Below are positions 28,636 to 36,854 of a stretch of DNA of 64,000 bases, piece by piece. Location of the stretch: positions 56,464 to 120,463 of the forward strand of contig NZ_FOGE01000017.1 of the NCBI RefSeq assembly GCF_900111125.1, written 5' to 3'. Each line of letters begins with the position of its first letter. Position 1 is the stretch's first letter. The notes beneath the pieces were generated by a model. It did no database searches. It saw only the letters and a list, made by a program, of their open reading frames with translations, and was not told the DNA's origin. Both the position numbers and the translations under genes were made by a program. The DNA comes from Sphingobium sp. YR768 (GTDB lineage Bacteria > Pseudomonadota > Alphaproteobacteria > Sphingomonadales > Sphingomonadaceae).

Positions 28636-30489
28636 CTATCCCAGCCCCATCGCCACCGCCGCCCAATAGGTCACGCCGGCCGCGACATAGGCCAGCACGA
28701 ACAGATAGCCGATCATGAAGCCGGTCCATTTCCACCCGGCGGTTTCACGCCGCGTCACCGCGATCGTGGAGATGCACTGCGGCGCGAACACGAACCAGGC
28801 GAGGAAGGCAAGGGCAGTCGCCAGCGACCAGCGCCCCTGCAACCGTTCGCCCAGTCCCTTGTCCAACGCTTCCACATCATCCTCGGCATCGATCGCATAG
28901 ACGGTGGCGATGGCGGACACGGCCACTTCGCGCGCGGCCATGGACGGCAGCAAGGCAAGGGAGATGTCGCGGTTGAAGCCGATTGGCTCGACCAGCAGAT
29001 GGATGCCGCCAGCGATCCGCCCGGCGATCGAATATTCGCTCTGCCGCACGCCATCGGGCGCCTTGGGGAAGCTCATCAGCACCCACAGGACGATATTGGT
29101 GAACAGGATGATCGTGCCTGCGCGCTTCAGGAAGATCACCGCGCGCTGCCACAGGCCGATCAGCAGGTCCTGCGGCCGGGGCCACTGATATTTGGGCATT
29201 TCCATCAGGAAACCGCTGCTCTGCCCCTTGGTCACGGTCAGTCGCAGCACCCAGGCGGCGATCAGCGCACCGACGACGCCGAAGACATAGAGCAGGAACA
29301 TCACCAGCCCTTGCAGGCCGATGCCCGGCCCCACGTCACGGGCCGGGATGAAGGCGCTGATGATCAGGCCATAGACCGGCAGCCGCGCCGAACAGGTCAT
29401 CAGCGGCGCGATCAGGATCGTCGTCAGCCGGTCCTTGGGATCGGAAATGGTGCGCGTCGCCATGATGCCGGGCACCGCGCAGGCGAAGGAGGACAGCAGC
29501 GGGATGAAGGCCCGGCCCGACAGGCCGACCCGCGCCATCAGCGCATCCATGATGAAGGCTGCGCGCGCCATATAGCCGGTCGCTTCCAGCATCAGGATGA
29601 AGAAGAAGAGGATCAGGATCTGGGGCAGGAAGACGATTACCGCACCCACGCCGCCGACCACGCCCTGCAACAGGAAATCGTGGACGATGCCCGGCGGCAG
29701 CGTGTTCGTCACCGCTTCGCCCAGCGCCGTCACCCAGCCTTCCAGCATGTCGGCGGGCGCGCTGGCCCAGCTGAACACCGCCTGGAACATGACGAACAGC
29801 AAGGCGAGCAGGATGATGAAGCCGATGACAGGGTGCAGCAAGACCCGGTCCACCGCCGCCGTCAGCCGCCGCGACGGCGTTTCCCGCACGATCGCTGCGC
29901 GGGCGATCCGCCGTGCTTCGCTGCGCACGGTATCGAAATCGGCTGCCGGCCCTTTGGTATAGGGCGCGGGTGCCCCGTTCATCAGGCCGTCCAGTTCCTG
30001 GCGCAGATGATCGAGGCCGCGCTTGCGCACCGCTACGGTGGAAATCACCGGCACGCCCAATTCGCGCGACAATATATTGGCGTCCAGTTCCAGCCCGTCG
30101 CGGGTTGCGAGGTCGACCATGTTGAGCGCCACCACCGTCGGCAGGCCCAGCGCGATCAGCTCCAGCGCAAAGCGCAGATGATTGTCGAGGTTCGACGCAT
30201 CGACTACCACGACCAGCGCGTCAGGGCGCTTTTCGCCATCCTGCTTGCCCAAAATCACGTCGCGCGTGACCTGTTCGTCGGGGCTGGTGGGGTCGAGGCT
30301 ATAGGTGCCGGGCAGATCGACCAGTTCGACCGGGCGGCCATCGCTCAGCGACAGTCGGCCCGCCTTGCGCTCCACCGTGACGCCGGGATAATTGCCCAGC
30401 TTCTGCCGGGCACCGGTCAACGCATTGAACAGAGCGCTCTTGCCGGCATTGGGATTGCCGACCAGCGCGACCAGCGGCAGGCCGCTCAT
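28636..30489 (-). CDS. feoB: ferrous iron transporter FeoB
   Basis: 617 residues, shorter than E. coli FeoB (773), as usual in alphaproteobacteria. The N-terminal GTPase has G1 GNPNAGKS (about 11-18), G3 DLPGTYSLDP and G4 NMVD. The membrane part begins near 215 and contains the gate repeats SFACAVPGIMATRT and CSARLPVYGLIISAF with likely iron-path cysteines. Imports Fe2+ across the inner membrane. Starts within the feoA stop (4-bp overlap), so the pair is coupled. Confidence 0.96.
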   Translation of the reverse strand: MSGLPLVALVGNPNAGKSALFNALTGARQKLGNYPGVTVERKAGRLSLSDGRPVELVDLPGTYSLDPTSPDEQVTRDVILGKQDGEKRPDALVVVVDASNLDNHLRFALELIALGLPTVVALNMVDLATRDGLELDANILSRELGVPVISTVAVRKRGLDHLRQELDGLMNGAPAPYTKGPAADFDTVRSEARRIARAAIVRETPSRRLTAAVDRVLLHPVIGFIILLALLFVMFQAVFSWASAPADMLEGWVTALGEAVTNTLPPGIVHDFLLQGVVGGVGAVIVFLPQILILFFFILMLEATGYMARAAFIMDALMARVGLSGRAFIPLLSSFACAVPGIMATRTISDPKDRLTTILIAPLMTCSARLPVYGLIISAFIPARDVGPGIGLQGLVMFLLYVFGVVGALIAAWVLRLTVTKGQSSGFLMEMPKYQWPRPQDLLIGLWQRAVIFLKRAGTIILFTNIVLWVLMSFPKAPDGVRQSEYSIAGRIAGGIHLLVEPIGFNRDISLALLPSMAAREVAVSAIATVYAIDAEDDVEALDKGLGERLQGRWSLATALAFLAWFVFAPQCISTIAVTRRETAGWKWTGFMIGYLFVLAYVAAGVTYWAAVAMGLG

Positions 30490-30770
30490 GCCCCCAACTC
30501 CGACCCAGGCGTCTCCGGACCCGTGCGCACGGTGATGGCGGCGGCATGGGCGCGGCGCATGGCGATGGTCATCCGGCCGACCTTGCAGGCGATCGGTCCC
30601 TTGCCCAGAAAGCCGCCATGGTGCAGCGCCTCGACGCTGGCGCCTTCGCACAGCCCAAATTCCCGCAGGCGCTGGCCTTCGGAAGGCGTGAGGGCGGCCC
30701 AGTCGATCAGGTCGACATAGGCGGGTTGCCGAAGCGGCAGGTCGGTCAGGCGCAAGGGAAGGACACTCAC
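30486..30770 (-). CDS. feoA: FeoA family protein
   Basis: 94 residues with the SH3-like FeoA core: TPSEGQRLREFGLCEGASVEAL, then GPIACKVGRMTIAMRRAHAAAI. Small cytosolic partner of FeoB needed for Fe2+ uptake. GTG start at 30770. No FeoC gene is seen. No obvious FNR or Fur site was recognised in the short space before it. Confidence 0.93.
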   Translation of the reverse strand: MSVLPLRLTDLPLRQPAYVDLIDWAALTPSEGQRLREFGLCEGASVEALHHGGFLGKGPIACKVGRMTIAMRRAHAAAITVRTGPETPGSELGA

Positions 30771-30849
30771 AGGCTATTTCCTGCGAGTGACTATCAATAC
30801 AAGCTGGTTAACGCCAGAAAAAATGCGCGGCCAGCCCAATGGCACAGGC

Positions 30850-31512
30850 TTAGACCGCCGGGTAGCGCAGGCGGCCGATGAAGCGGGACAGGCTCAGATG
30901 CTCGCCGCCGCCTACGCCCTTCAGCTTGGCCTTGGCCTTTTCGAAGCGCATCACCCCCTCGATCCGGCGGGCCAGGAAGGCGCGGCTGTCGGCATGGCCC
31001 TCACTCTCGTCATTGACGAAGGCCAGCAGGGTGGAGGCATAGACGGCGGTCAGTGTGGTCCGCTTGCTATAATGGGCGAAGTCGGTGGCGGTATCGCCCG
31101 CCGCGCGCCACATCATATCGGCCGCACGCCAGCCCAGCTTCGTCGCACGGGCCGCATTGGTCGGCAGCGCCAGAATCGCGATCGCGCGGCGCAGCGCCTC
31201 CCGGTCCGGGGCCAGCAGCGTCAGCCGCGCTTCGATCAGCGCAATGATCCGCTTGCGAATCGACAGGGCACCCAGCGTTTCGGGCGGCAGCATGGCCAGC
31301 ATCTGCGCGTCGATGCTGGCGAACCAGGCGTCGATCATGTCGACCGGCCCGTCGGCGAAGGCGAGGGCGGCGATATCGGGATCGACGCCCTTTTCCTGCG
31401 CCGCCATCGCCACCGCCGGGCTGCGCCAGCCGTCAAAGGCGGCATGGCGCGCGAGCACAGGCGCCAGCAGCGCGCGAATTTCGTCGAGGGTCATGTCGTG
31501 AATGTCGCTCAT
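30850..31512 (-). CDS. COQ9 family protein (ubiquinone biosynthesis)
   Basis: 220 residues, all helical. The C-terminal COQ9 region has GWRAADMMWRAAGDTATDFAHYSKR (first part, about 139-155) and TLTAVYASTLLAFVNDESEG, the family hallmark. COQ9 binds lipid and assists hydroxylation steps of ubiquinone synthesis in mitochondria and alphaproteobacteria. GGGGT precedes ATG 31512. The DMT-family gene ends 10 nt upstream, so both are probably co-transcribed. Confidence 0.9.
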   Translation of the reverse strand: MSDIHDMTLDEIRALLAPVLARHAAFDGWRSPAVAMAAQEKGVDPDIAALAFADGPVDMIDAWFASIDAQMLAMLPPETLGALSIRKRIIALIEARLTLLAPDREALRRAIAILALPTNAARATKLGWRAADMMWRAAGDTATDFAHYSKRTTLTAVYASTLLAFVNDESEGHADSRAFLARRIEGVMRFEKAKAKLKGVGGGEHLSLSRFIGRLRYPAV

Positions 31513-31522
31513 ACCCCTTGGT

Positions 31523-32404
31523 CTACGCCCGTGCGGGCAGCCGCACAAGCACCAGCGCCGCCGCGACCGCCGCCGTGCCCAGCATATCGGCCGGACTCAG
31601 CCATTCGCCGAACAGCAGCCAGCCGAAAACCGCCGACACCGCCGGTTGCAGCAACAGGCTCAGCCCCAGCACCAGTGGCGAAAACCAGCCGATCGCATAG
31701 GTGAGCAACCCCTGACCGATCAACTGGCTGGACAGAGCGAGCAGCAACAGCGGCGTCCAGTCCTGCGGCATCACCACTTCGCCCAGCGCCAGCGCGCACA
31801 GCAGCAGGGCCGGGGTACTCGCCGCGCTCGCCACCGCCAGGACCGACCAGGCGTCCAGCCGCGCCCGCGCGCCCTGCACGATCAGCAGATAGGTCGTATA
31901 AAGGACACCCGCAAGCAGGCAGAGCAGGTCGCCATGCAGGTTGCGGATCGACAATTCATAACTGCCCCCCATCATCACCAGCGCCCCCGCGCCCGCCAGC
32001 GCCAGCGCGACGCCCTGCATCCGGGTCGGCCGCTGCCGCAGCGCCAGCATCGCCCAGGCGGGCAGGAATAGGCCGCTCATATTGCCGAAAATGGTTGCAT
32101 TGGCGACCTTGGTATAGAGGATGCCGATATGCCAGGCGGCAAGATCGGCGGCGAAGACCAGGCCCGACAGGATCAGCAGGGTCCATTCGCGCCGGGTCGG
32201 CGGCGTTCGCTTCAGCCCCGGTCGGGCCAGCAGGAGGAGGAAGGGCAGCGCCAGCAACAATCGCCAGAAGGCGGCCGCCACCGGCCCGACGTCGGACAGG
32301 CGCACCAGCACCGGTCCCAAAGGCAGGATCAGGTTCGCCAGCATCAGCGCCGGAAAGGCAAGACGCGGGATGTCGATCATTGCATCGGGGGTTGAACTGA
32401 CCAT
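31523..32404 (-). CDS. EamA/DMT-superfamily transporter
   Basis: 293 residues with ten hydrophobic helices forming two EamA repeats (about 15-145 and 155-290). GPVAAAFWRLLLALPFLLLL and the later QPAVSAVFGWLLFGEWLSPADMLG are typical. Substrate (amino acids or metabolites, export) unknown. Divergent from an Old Yellow Enzyme gene, with a palindrome between the two. Confidence 0.87.
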   Translation of the reverse strand: MVSSTPDAMIDIPRLAFPALMLANLILPLGPVLVRLSDVGPVAAAFWRLLLALPFLLLLARPGLKRTPPTRREWTLLILSGLVFAADLAAWHIGILYTKVANATIFGNMSGLFLPAWAMLALRQRPTRMQGVALALAGAGALVMMGGSYELSIRNLHGDLLCLLAGVLYTTYLLIVQGARARLDAWSVLAVASAASTPALLLCALALGEVVMPQDWTPLLLLALSSQLIGQGLLTYAIGWFSPLVLGLSLLLQPAVSAVFGWLLFGEWLSPADMLGTAAVAAALVLVRLPARA

Positions 32405-32439
32405 GGCGGCTCCCTAGCTGGCTTTGCGCATCAAGTCCC

Positions 32440-32454
32440 GTTGCATATTGCAAC
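32440..32454. promoter_or_regulatory. palindrome between the DMT transporter and OYE genes
   Basis: GTTGCA-TAT-TGCAAC, perfect six-base arms, 20 nt before the GTG start of the flavin oxidoreductase gene and 36 nt before the divergent gene. Size and place suit the operator of a dimeric repressor (TetR, MarR or HxlR type), as often found for nemA-like genes. No regulator gene is adjacent. Confidence 0.5.
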
Positions 32455-32473
32455 TATGATAAGGGAGATTTTC

Positions 32474-33568
32474 GTGACCAGCCTGTTCGATCCTATCCAG
32501 CTGGGCGCCGTCAGCGCGCCCAATCGCGTGCTGATGGCGCCGCTGACCCGCGGCCGGGCCACCCGCAACCATGTGCCGACCCCGATCATGGCCGATTATT
32601 ATGCGCAGCGCGCCTCGGCCGGGCTGATCATTAGCGAAGCGACCGGCATTTCGCAGCAGGGGCTGGGCTGGCCCTTCGCGCCGGGCATCTGGTCCGACGA
32701 ACAGGTGGAAGCGTGGAAGCCGGTGACGCAGGCGGTGCATGACAAGGGCGGCCGGATCATCGTCCAGCTCTGGCATATGGGCCGCGCCGTCCACAGCGCC
32801 GTCACCGGGGAACAGCCCGTGTCCTCCAGCGCCACCGCCACGCCGGGCGATGCGCACACCTATGAGGGCAAGAAGCCCTATGAAACCGCGCGCCCGCTGG
32901 CGATCGAAGAGATTCCAGGGCTGATCGACACCTATGTCCGCGCCGCGCATAATGCGATCGCCGCCGGCTTCGACGGGGTGCAGATCCATGCCGCCAACGG
33001 CTATCTGATCGACGAATTTCTGCGCGACAACAGCAATTTCCGGACCGACATCTATGGCGGCAGCGTCGAAAATCGCGTGCGCCTGTTGCGGGAAGTGACG
33101 CAGGCGGTGGTCGATGCCATCGGTGCCGATCGCGTATCGGTGCGCCTGTCGCCCAATGGCGATTCGCAGGGCGTCGACGACAGCGATCCCGCCACCCTGT
33201 TTGCGGCGGCAGCCGATGTGCTGAACGATATCGGCATCGCCTTCCTCGAACTGCGCGAACCCGGCCCGGCCGGCACCTTCGGCGCGACCGACGTCCCGCG
33301 CCAGTCACCGCTCATTCGCCAGCATTTCAAGGGGCCGCTGGTGCTCAACAGCGATTATGATGCGGAACGTGCGCAGGCGGATCTGGCCAGCGGCCTCGCT
33401 GATGCGATCAGCTTCGGCCGCCCGTTGATGGCCAATCCCGATCTGGTAGAGCGCCTGCGCGACGGCGCGCCGGTCAATGCGCCGCAATCCATGGCTACCT
33501 GGTACGGACAGGGTGAGGTGGGCTACACCGACTATCCGACGCTGGAAGAGGAAAAGAGCGCGGCATAA
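32474..33568 (+). CDS. Old Yellow Enzyme family flavin oxidoreductase (NemA-like)
   Basis: 364 residues, FMN TIM barrel. NRVLMAPLTRGRA at the start, VQLWHMGRA (about 97-105), the substrate-binding HAANGYLIDEFLRD (about 173-186; His and Asn hydrogen-bond to the substrate) and FGRPLMANPDLVERL near the end. Reduces activated alkenes, quinones or nitro compounds with NAD(P)H. GTG 32474 follows AAGGGAG; the frame could open earlier at a TTG without ribosome site. Confidence 0.93.
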   Translation: MTSLFDPIQLGAVSAPNRVLMAPLTRGRATRNHVPTPIMADYYAQRASAGLIISEATGISQQGLGWPFAPGIWSDEQVEAWKPVTQAVHDKGGRIIVQLWHMGRAVHSAVTGEQPVSSSATATPGDAHTYEGKKPYETARPLAIEEIPGLIDTYVRAAHNAIAAGFDGVQIHAANGYLIDEFLRDNSNFRTDIYGGSVENRVRLLREVTQAVVDAIGADRVSVRLSPNGDSQGVDDSDPATLFAAAADVLNDIGIAFLELREPGPAGTFGATDVPRQSPLIRQHFKGPLVLNSDYDAERAQADLASGLADAISFGRPLMANPDLVERLRDGAPVNAPQSMATWYGQGEVGYTDYPTLEEEKSAA

Positions 33569-33583
33569 GGCGGAAGTGCGTTC

Positions 33584-33696
33584 CCCCTCCCGCAGGCGAG
33601 TCTGTCGCGAAAATATCGGGTCCGAGGCTGAGTTGGCTGCAACGGCAGCGCACAGGCACCGACGGTCTTTTGCAATGGTTTCACCTGCGGGAGGGG
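33584..33696. repeat. long-range inverted repeat between convergent genes
   Basis: CCCCTCCCGCAGG (33584-33596) and CCTGCGGGAGGGG (33684-33696), 13-bp perfect arms separated by 87 nt, between the OYE gene and tonB. It may end transcription or be the remains of a mobile palindromic repeat. Confidence 0.6.
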
Positions 33697-33726
33697 GGCG
33701 GTGGGCAAGCGACCCGGCCCTTTATA

Positions 33727-34428
33727 TCATTGCGTCAGCGTGAAGCGCACCGTCAGTATCTTGGTCGACGCCACAGCCACGCCATCGCGGGTCGCCGGGC
33801 GGAATCGCCATTTGCGCATCGCGTGCCGCTCCGTCGCCAGCCAGAAACTCTCGTCGCTGGCGGAGACTTTCTCGATCGCGGTGACGCGCCCTTCCGCGCT
33901 GATGGCGACGCGCACCGTCACCTTGCCTTCCATCCCCTGCCGGATCATCGCGCCGGGATAGTCGGGCTGGAAGGCCGCCAGCGCGCGCGGATCGATCGAC
34001 GGTTCGGTCAGCACAGGCTCCGAGAGGGGCGGCGGCGGGGTATAGGGTTTTACCGGACCGATGCCGGTTCCCTCGCCGCTCTCCTTGGTGGCGGTAAACG
34101 GCGGATCGCCCTTGGGCAGATCGATCACCGGATCAGTGACGGTGGATTGCTCTCGCAGTTGCGGCTGGGTCTCGATCCTGGGATCGGTCTTCTTCTCGAC
34201 GACCGGTTCGGGCGGCGGTGGGATCGGGATGTTGGTTCCCATAAAGGGTTTGGAGGTGATGACCTGTATAACCTCTTTGGGCATCAGCAGGAACGCGCCG
34301 ATGAGCAGCGCATGGACGGCCACCGTGCCGCCCAGCCCCAGCGGAGACTTGCGCCCCGCGCCATAGCGCGACGTCGCCTCCCCCAATGGCGATCCACCCT
34401 GTCCCATTCCCGTCATCATGAGTCGCAT
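33727..34428 (-). CDS. tonB: energy transducer TonB
   Basis: 233 residues. A short cytosolic N-terminus, one membrane anchor (AVHALLIGAFLLM, about 37-49), a proline-rich periplasmic linker (IPPPPEPVVEKK, YTPPPPLSEP) and the C-terminal TonB domain with PDYPGAMIRQGMEGKVTVRV and KWRFRPATRDG. Transmits proton-motive energy to TonB-dependent outer-membrane receptors. No exbB/exbD next to it. GAGGAG precedes ATG 34428. Confidence 0.92.
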   Translation of the reverse strand: MRLMMTGMGQGGSPLGEATSRYGAGRKSPLGLGGTVAVHALLIGAFLLMPKEVIQVITSKPFMGTNIPIPPPPEPVVEKKTDPRIETQPQLREQSTVTDPVIDLPKGDPPFTATKESGEGTGIGPVKPYTPPPPLSEPVLTEPSIDPRALAAFQPDYPGAMIRQGMEGKVTVRVAISAEGRVTAIEKVSASDESFWLATERHAMRKWRFRPATRDGVAVASTKILTVRFTLTQ

Positions 34429-34501
34429 CGTCTGGCTCCTCTGTCTGTCGCATCCTCTGTTTCTCCACCGGCCCGTCTGTTGCGGAGACTCTGGCGAGAA
34501 T

Positions 34502-34545
34502 GAAATGATACAACATCAAATAATGATATGTTGCAACATTAAACT
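34502..34545. promoter_or_regulatory. AT-rich palindrome upstream of tonB
   Basis: The segment is far richer in A/T than its surroundings. It contains the perfect 12-bp palindrome ATGTTGCAACAT (34528-34539) and an outer CAACAT (34511-34516) inverted to ATGTTG. It lies about 75-100 nt upstream of tonB and 100 nt before the divergent EF-hand gene. ATAATGATAT within it resembles part of an iron-regulator (Fur) box, but the match is partial. Confidence 0.45.
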
Positions 34546-34643
34546 TCGGGGGCTGCAATATAAGGGCTGCATCCGGACATATGGTGGCAAAGCGGGGGTG
34601 GGAGGGAGGCGGTCGCAAAGAAAGCGGGCCTTCAGGAGACTCC

Positions 34644-35240
34644 ATGCATCTGCCGAACTATCTTCTTGCTGTCTTACTCGCTGTCTCGGCCCCGCTCGCC
34701 GCTCAGCCTTCCGCGCCGCAGGACGGCCCATGGGCGGCCGATGCCGATGGTGACGGACGCATCACCCGCGATGAGATGGCCGCCTATATGGAGCGGCGCT
34801 TCAGCCTGATGGATCAGGATGGCGACGGGCTGGTGCCGGTGCAGGCGATGCAGCGCATGCTCGGCCATGAGCCGCAAGACCGCGCCGCCGGTCAGGACGG
34901 CCAGAGCGGTCGCAAGGGGCGTGGCGGACCGGGTGGTCCCGGCGGCGCGGGCGGGCCTCCGCCCCGTGGCAAATCTCCGGGTGGCCCGCCTCCCGGTGAC
35001 AAAGCGCCAGCCGGCGACCGTGCCGAGGGCCGACCGCCGCCGGGCCGGGCCATGCCCTATCCGGAAGACGCCAATGATGATGGCCAGATCGACCGCACCG
35101 AATTTCTGGCGCCCGCCTTCGCGATGTTCACCGATATGGATCGCAATGGCGACGGCGTGCTGACCGCTGACGAATTGCCGCCACCCCCGCCGCCCGGATC
35201 GGGACCGGACGGGGAGGGGCCACCACCCCGCAACGGATAG
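34644..35240 (+). CDS. secreted EF-hand protein
   Basis: 198 residues. A signal peptide (about 1-21, ending LAAQ) is followed by two EF-hand pairs: loops DADGDGRITRDE (about 33-44) and DQDGDGLVPVQA, then a Gly/Pro-rich linker of about 60 residues with GPGGPGGAGGPPPRG, then DANDDGQIDRTE and DRNGDGVLTADE. It should bind calcium in the periplasm or outside. Function unknown. CAGGAG precedes ATG 34644. Confidence 0.88.
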   Translation: MHLPNYLLAVLLAVSAPLAAQPSAPQDGPWAADADGDGRITRDEMAAYMERRFSLMDQDGDGLVPVQAMQRMLGHEPQDRAAGQDGQSGRKGRGGPGGPGGAGGPPPRGKSPGGPPPGDKAPAGDRAEGRPPPGRAMPYPEDANDDGQIDRTEFLAPAFAMFTDMDRNGDGVLTADELPPPPPPGSGPDGEGPPPRNG

Positions 35241-35383
35241 ATGATCGGAAGGGCGGGTGATGCGATCACATCCTTCGCCGCGCCCTTTGTCTTTGCCTTG
35301 CCCATCATGTCAGATCGATCGCCCCGGCCGCTCTGACACCGACCTAGGAACTGGCCGACTCTCTCCTCTGCGCGGCCGGTTCC

Positions 35384-35418
35384 GCCGGAGCGCGCCGTTT
35401 GGCCCGGCGCGCTCCGGC
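35384..35418 (+). terminator. GC-rich hairpin downstream of the EF-hand gene
   Basis: GCCGGAGCGCGCC and GGCGCGCTCCGGC, 13-bp perfect arms with a 9-nt loop, 143 nt after the stop. No U tract follows, so terminator activity is uncertain. It sits next to family A copy 3. Confidence 0.5.
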
Positions 35419-35426
35419 ATCTGATT

Positions 35427-35518
35427 GGAGAACGGTGCCAGCCCGCTCCCCCACCCGGCCACCCAACGGCAGTATCATATGGGTGGCCGGGTGGGGGAGC
35501 GGGCCGGTATCGTTCTCC
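35427..35518. repeat. palindromic repeat, family A, copy 3
   Basis: Arms of 39 nt (35427-35465 and 35480-35518) with three mismatches around a 14-nt loop nearly equal to that of copy 2. It ends at the base before the DUF445 stop codon complement. The second small hairpin found in copies 1 and 2 is missing. Confidence 0.92.
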
Positions 35519-36784
35519 CTACAAAAGCGTATCGATCATGTGGATCGCCAGCCCCACCAGCCCGCCGACCAGCGTGCCGTTGATGCGGATATATTGCAGG
35601 TCGCGCCCGACCGCATGTTCCAGCCGACTGGTGACGGTGCCCGCATCCCAGCCGCGCACCGTGTCGCTCACCAGCCGGACGATTGCGTCGCCATAGCTGG
35701 CCGCCGCGCCCACCGCCGCCCGGCGCACGAAGCGGTTGATCACCAGCCGCAACCCCGCCTCCTGCTGCAAGGTGCCGCCCAGCGCGCGCAGCGCCTCGCC
35801 CAGCCGCCCCGCCATCGCCTTGCCCGGATCGCGCACCGCGCGCAGCAGGCCGGCCCGCGCCTGTTCCCACAATCCGTCGATCCAGCGCTGCATCGCCGGA
35901 TTGTCGACAATCTCGTCGCGCAGCTTCGCTACCTTGGCCTGCATCTCCAGGTCGAATTGCAGGTCGAAGGCCAGCTTGGCCATGCCTTCCTCCGCCTTCA
36001 GGCGCAGCGGATGGCCGGGGTCCTGCGCCATGTCGGCCAGCATCTTGCGCAGCCCGTTCAGGATCGCATTGGCCAGATTCTCGTCCAGCCCGGTCCAGCG
36101 CAGCACCTTGCCCGCGCGCTCCTGGATCATCTGGCGGATCAGATGCTCATTCCCTTCCAGCGTCCGATCGGCCCAATGGACGATGGCATCCATCACCGGA
36201 GCATGGCGCCCGTCGCGCATCGCCGCCTCGATCGCCTGTCCGATCAGCGGCCCCATATTGATCGCGCGCAGTCGCTGGCCGATGGCGCCCTTCACCATGC
36301 CGCCCAGCCGTTCCTGATCCAGCGCCTCCAATATGTCGGCGATCAGGCGGGACGCGCCTTCGCGCAGCCGCCCGTCGCCGGCGGATGGACTGGCAAGGAA
36401 GCGCCCTGCCGCCGCCGCCACGTCCATATGCCGCATCCGGCGGGCAACGACGGCGGGGGTCAGGAAATTGTCGCGCAGGAAAGCGGCCAGCGTATCGCCG
36501 ATCCGGTCCTTGTTGCGCGGGATGATCGCGGTGTGCGGGATCGGCAGGCCCAGCGGGTGGCGGAACAGGGCGGTGACCGCGAACCAGTCGGCCAGCCCGC
36601 CCACCATCGCCGCTTCGGCAAAGGCCTGCACGAATCCGATGGCGGGGTGCAGATGCGCGGTAGCGCGTGCGCCGATGAAGATCGCCGCCATCGCCACCAG
36701 CATCCCCGTCGCGAACAAGCGCATCCCCCGGGCGGGATGCGGGGTCGGCAGGGTCCGGGGCCGGGGCAGGCGAAGCAGCGTCAT
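35519..36784 (-). CDS. DUF445 family membrane protein (YjiN-like)
   Basis: 421 residues. An N-terminal hydrophobic helix (MRLFATGMLVAMAAIFIG), then the family block QAFAEAAMVGGLADWFAVTALFRHPLGLPIPHTAIIP (about 45-80), long helical middle part, and a C-terminal hydrophobic segment (YIRINGTLVGGLVGLAIHM). Function unknown. ATG 36784 is preferred over the upstream TTG. The TAG directly abuts the palindromic repeat. Confidence 0.9.
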   Translation of the reverse strand: MTLLRLPRPRTLPTPHPARGMRLFATGMLVAMAAIFIGARATAHLHPAIGFVQAFAEAAMVGGLADWFAVTALFRHPLGLPIPHTAIIPRNKDRIGDTLAAFLRDNFLTPAVVARRMRHMDVAAAAGRFLASPSAGDGRLREGASRLIADILEALDQERLGGMVKGAIGQRLRAINMGPLIGQAIEAAMRDGRHAPVMDAIVHWADRTLEGNEHLIRQMIQERAGKVLRWTGLDENLANAILNGLRKMLADMAQDPGHPLRLKAEEGMAKLAFDLQFDLEMQAKVAKLRDEIVDNPAMQRWIDGLWEQARAGLLRAVRDPGKAMAGRLGEALRALGGTLQQEAGLRLVINRFVRRAAVGAAASYGDAIVRLVSDTVRGWDAGTVTSRLEHAVGRDLQYIRINGTLVGGLVGLAIHMIDTLL

Positions 36785-36854
36785 GACCGTCAAACGGTTA
36801 CGCGGCCGTTTCGTTCAGGCAAGGCCTTCTTTTGCCCCGCCTGAACGACTTTAG

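Noticed and set aside
27907..30720. A 937-codon open frame opposite ssb and feoB
   Set aside because: Low-complexity Ala/His/Gln/Asp sequence with no domain; ssb and feoB on the minus strand are unmistakable.
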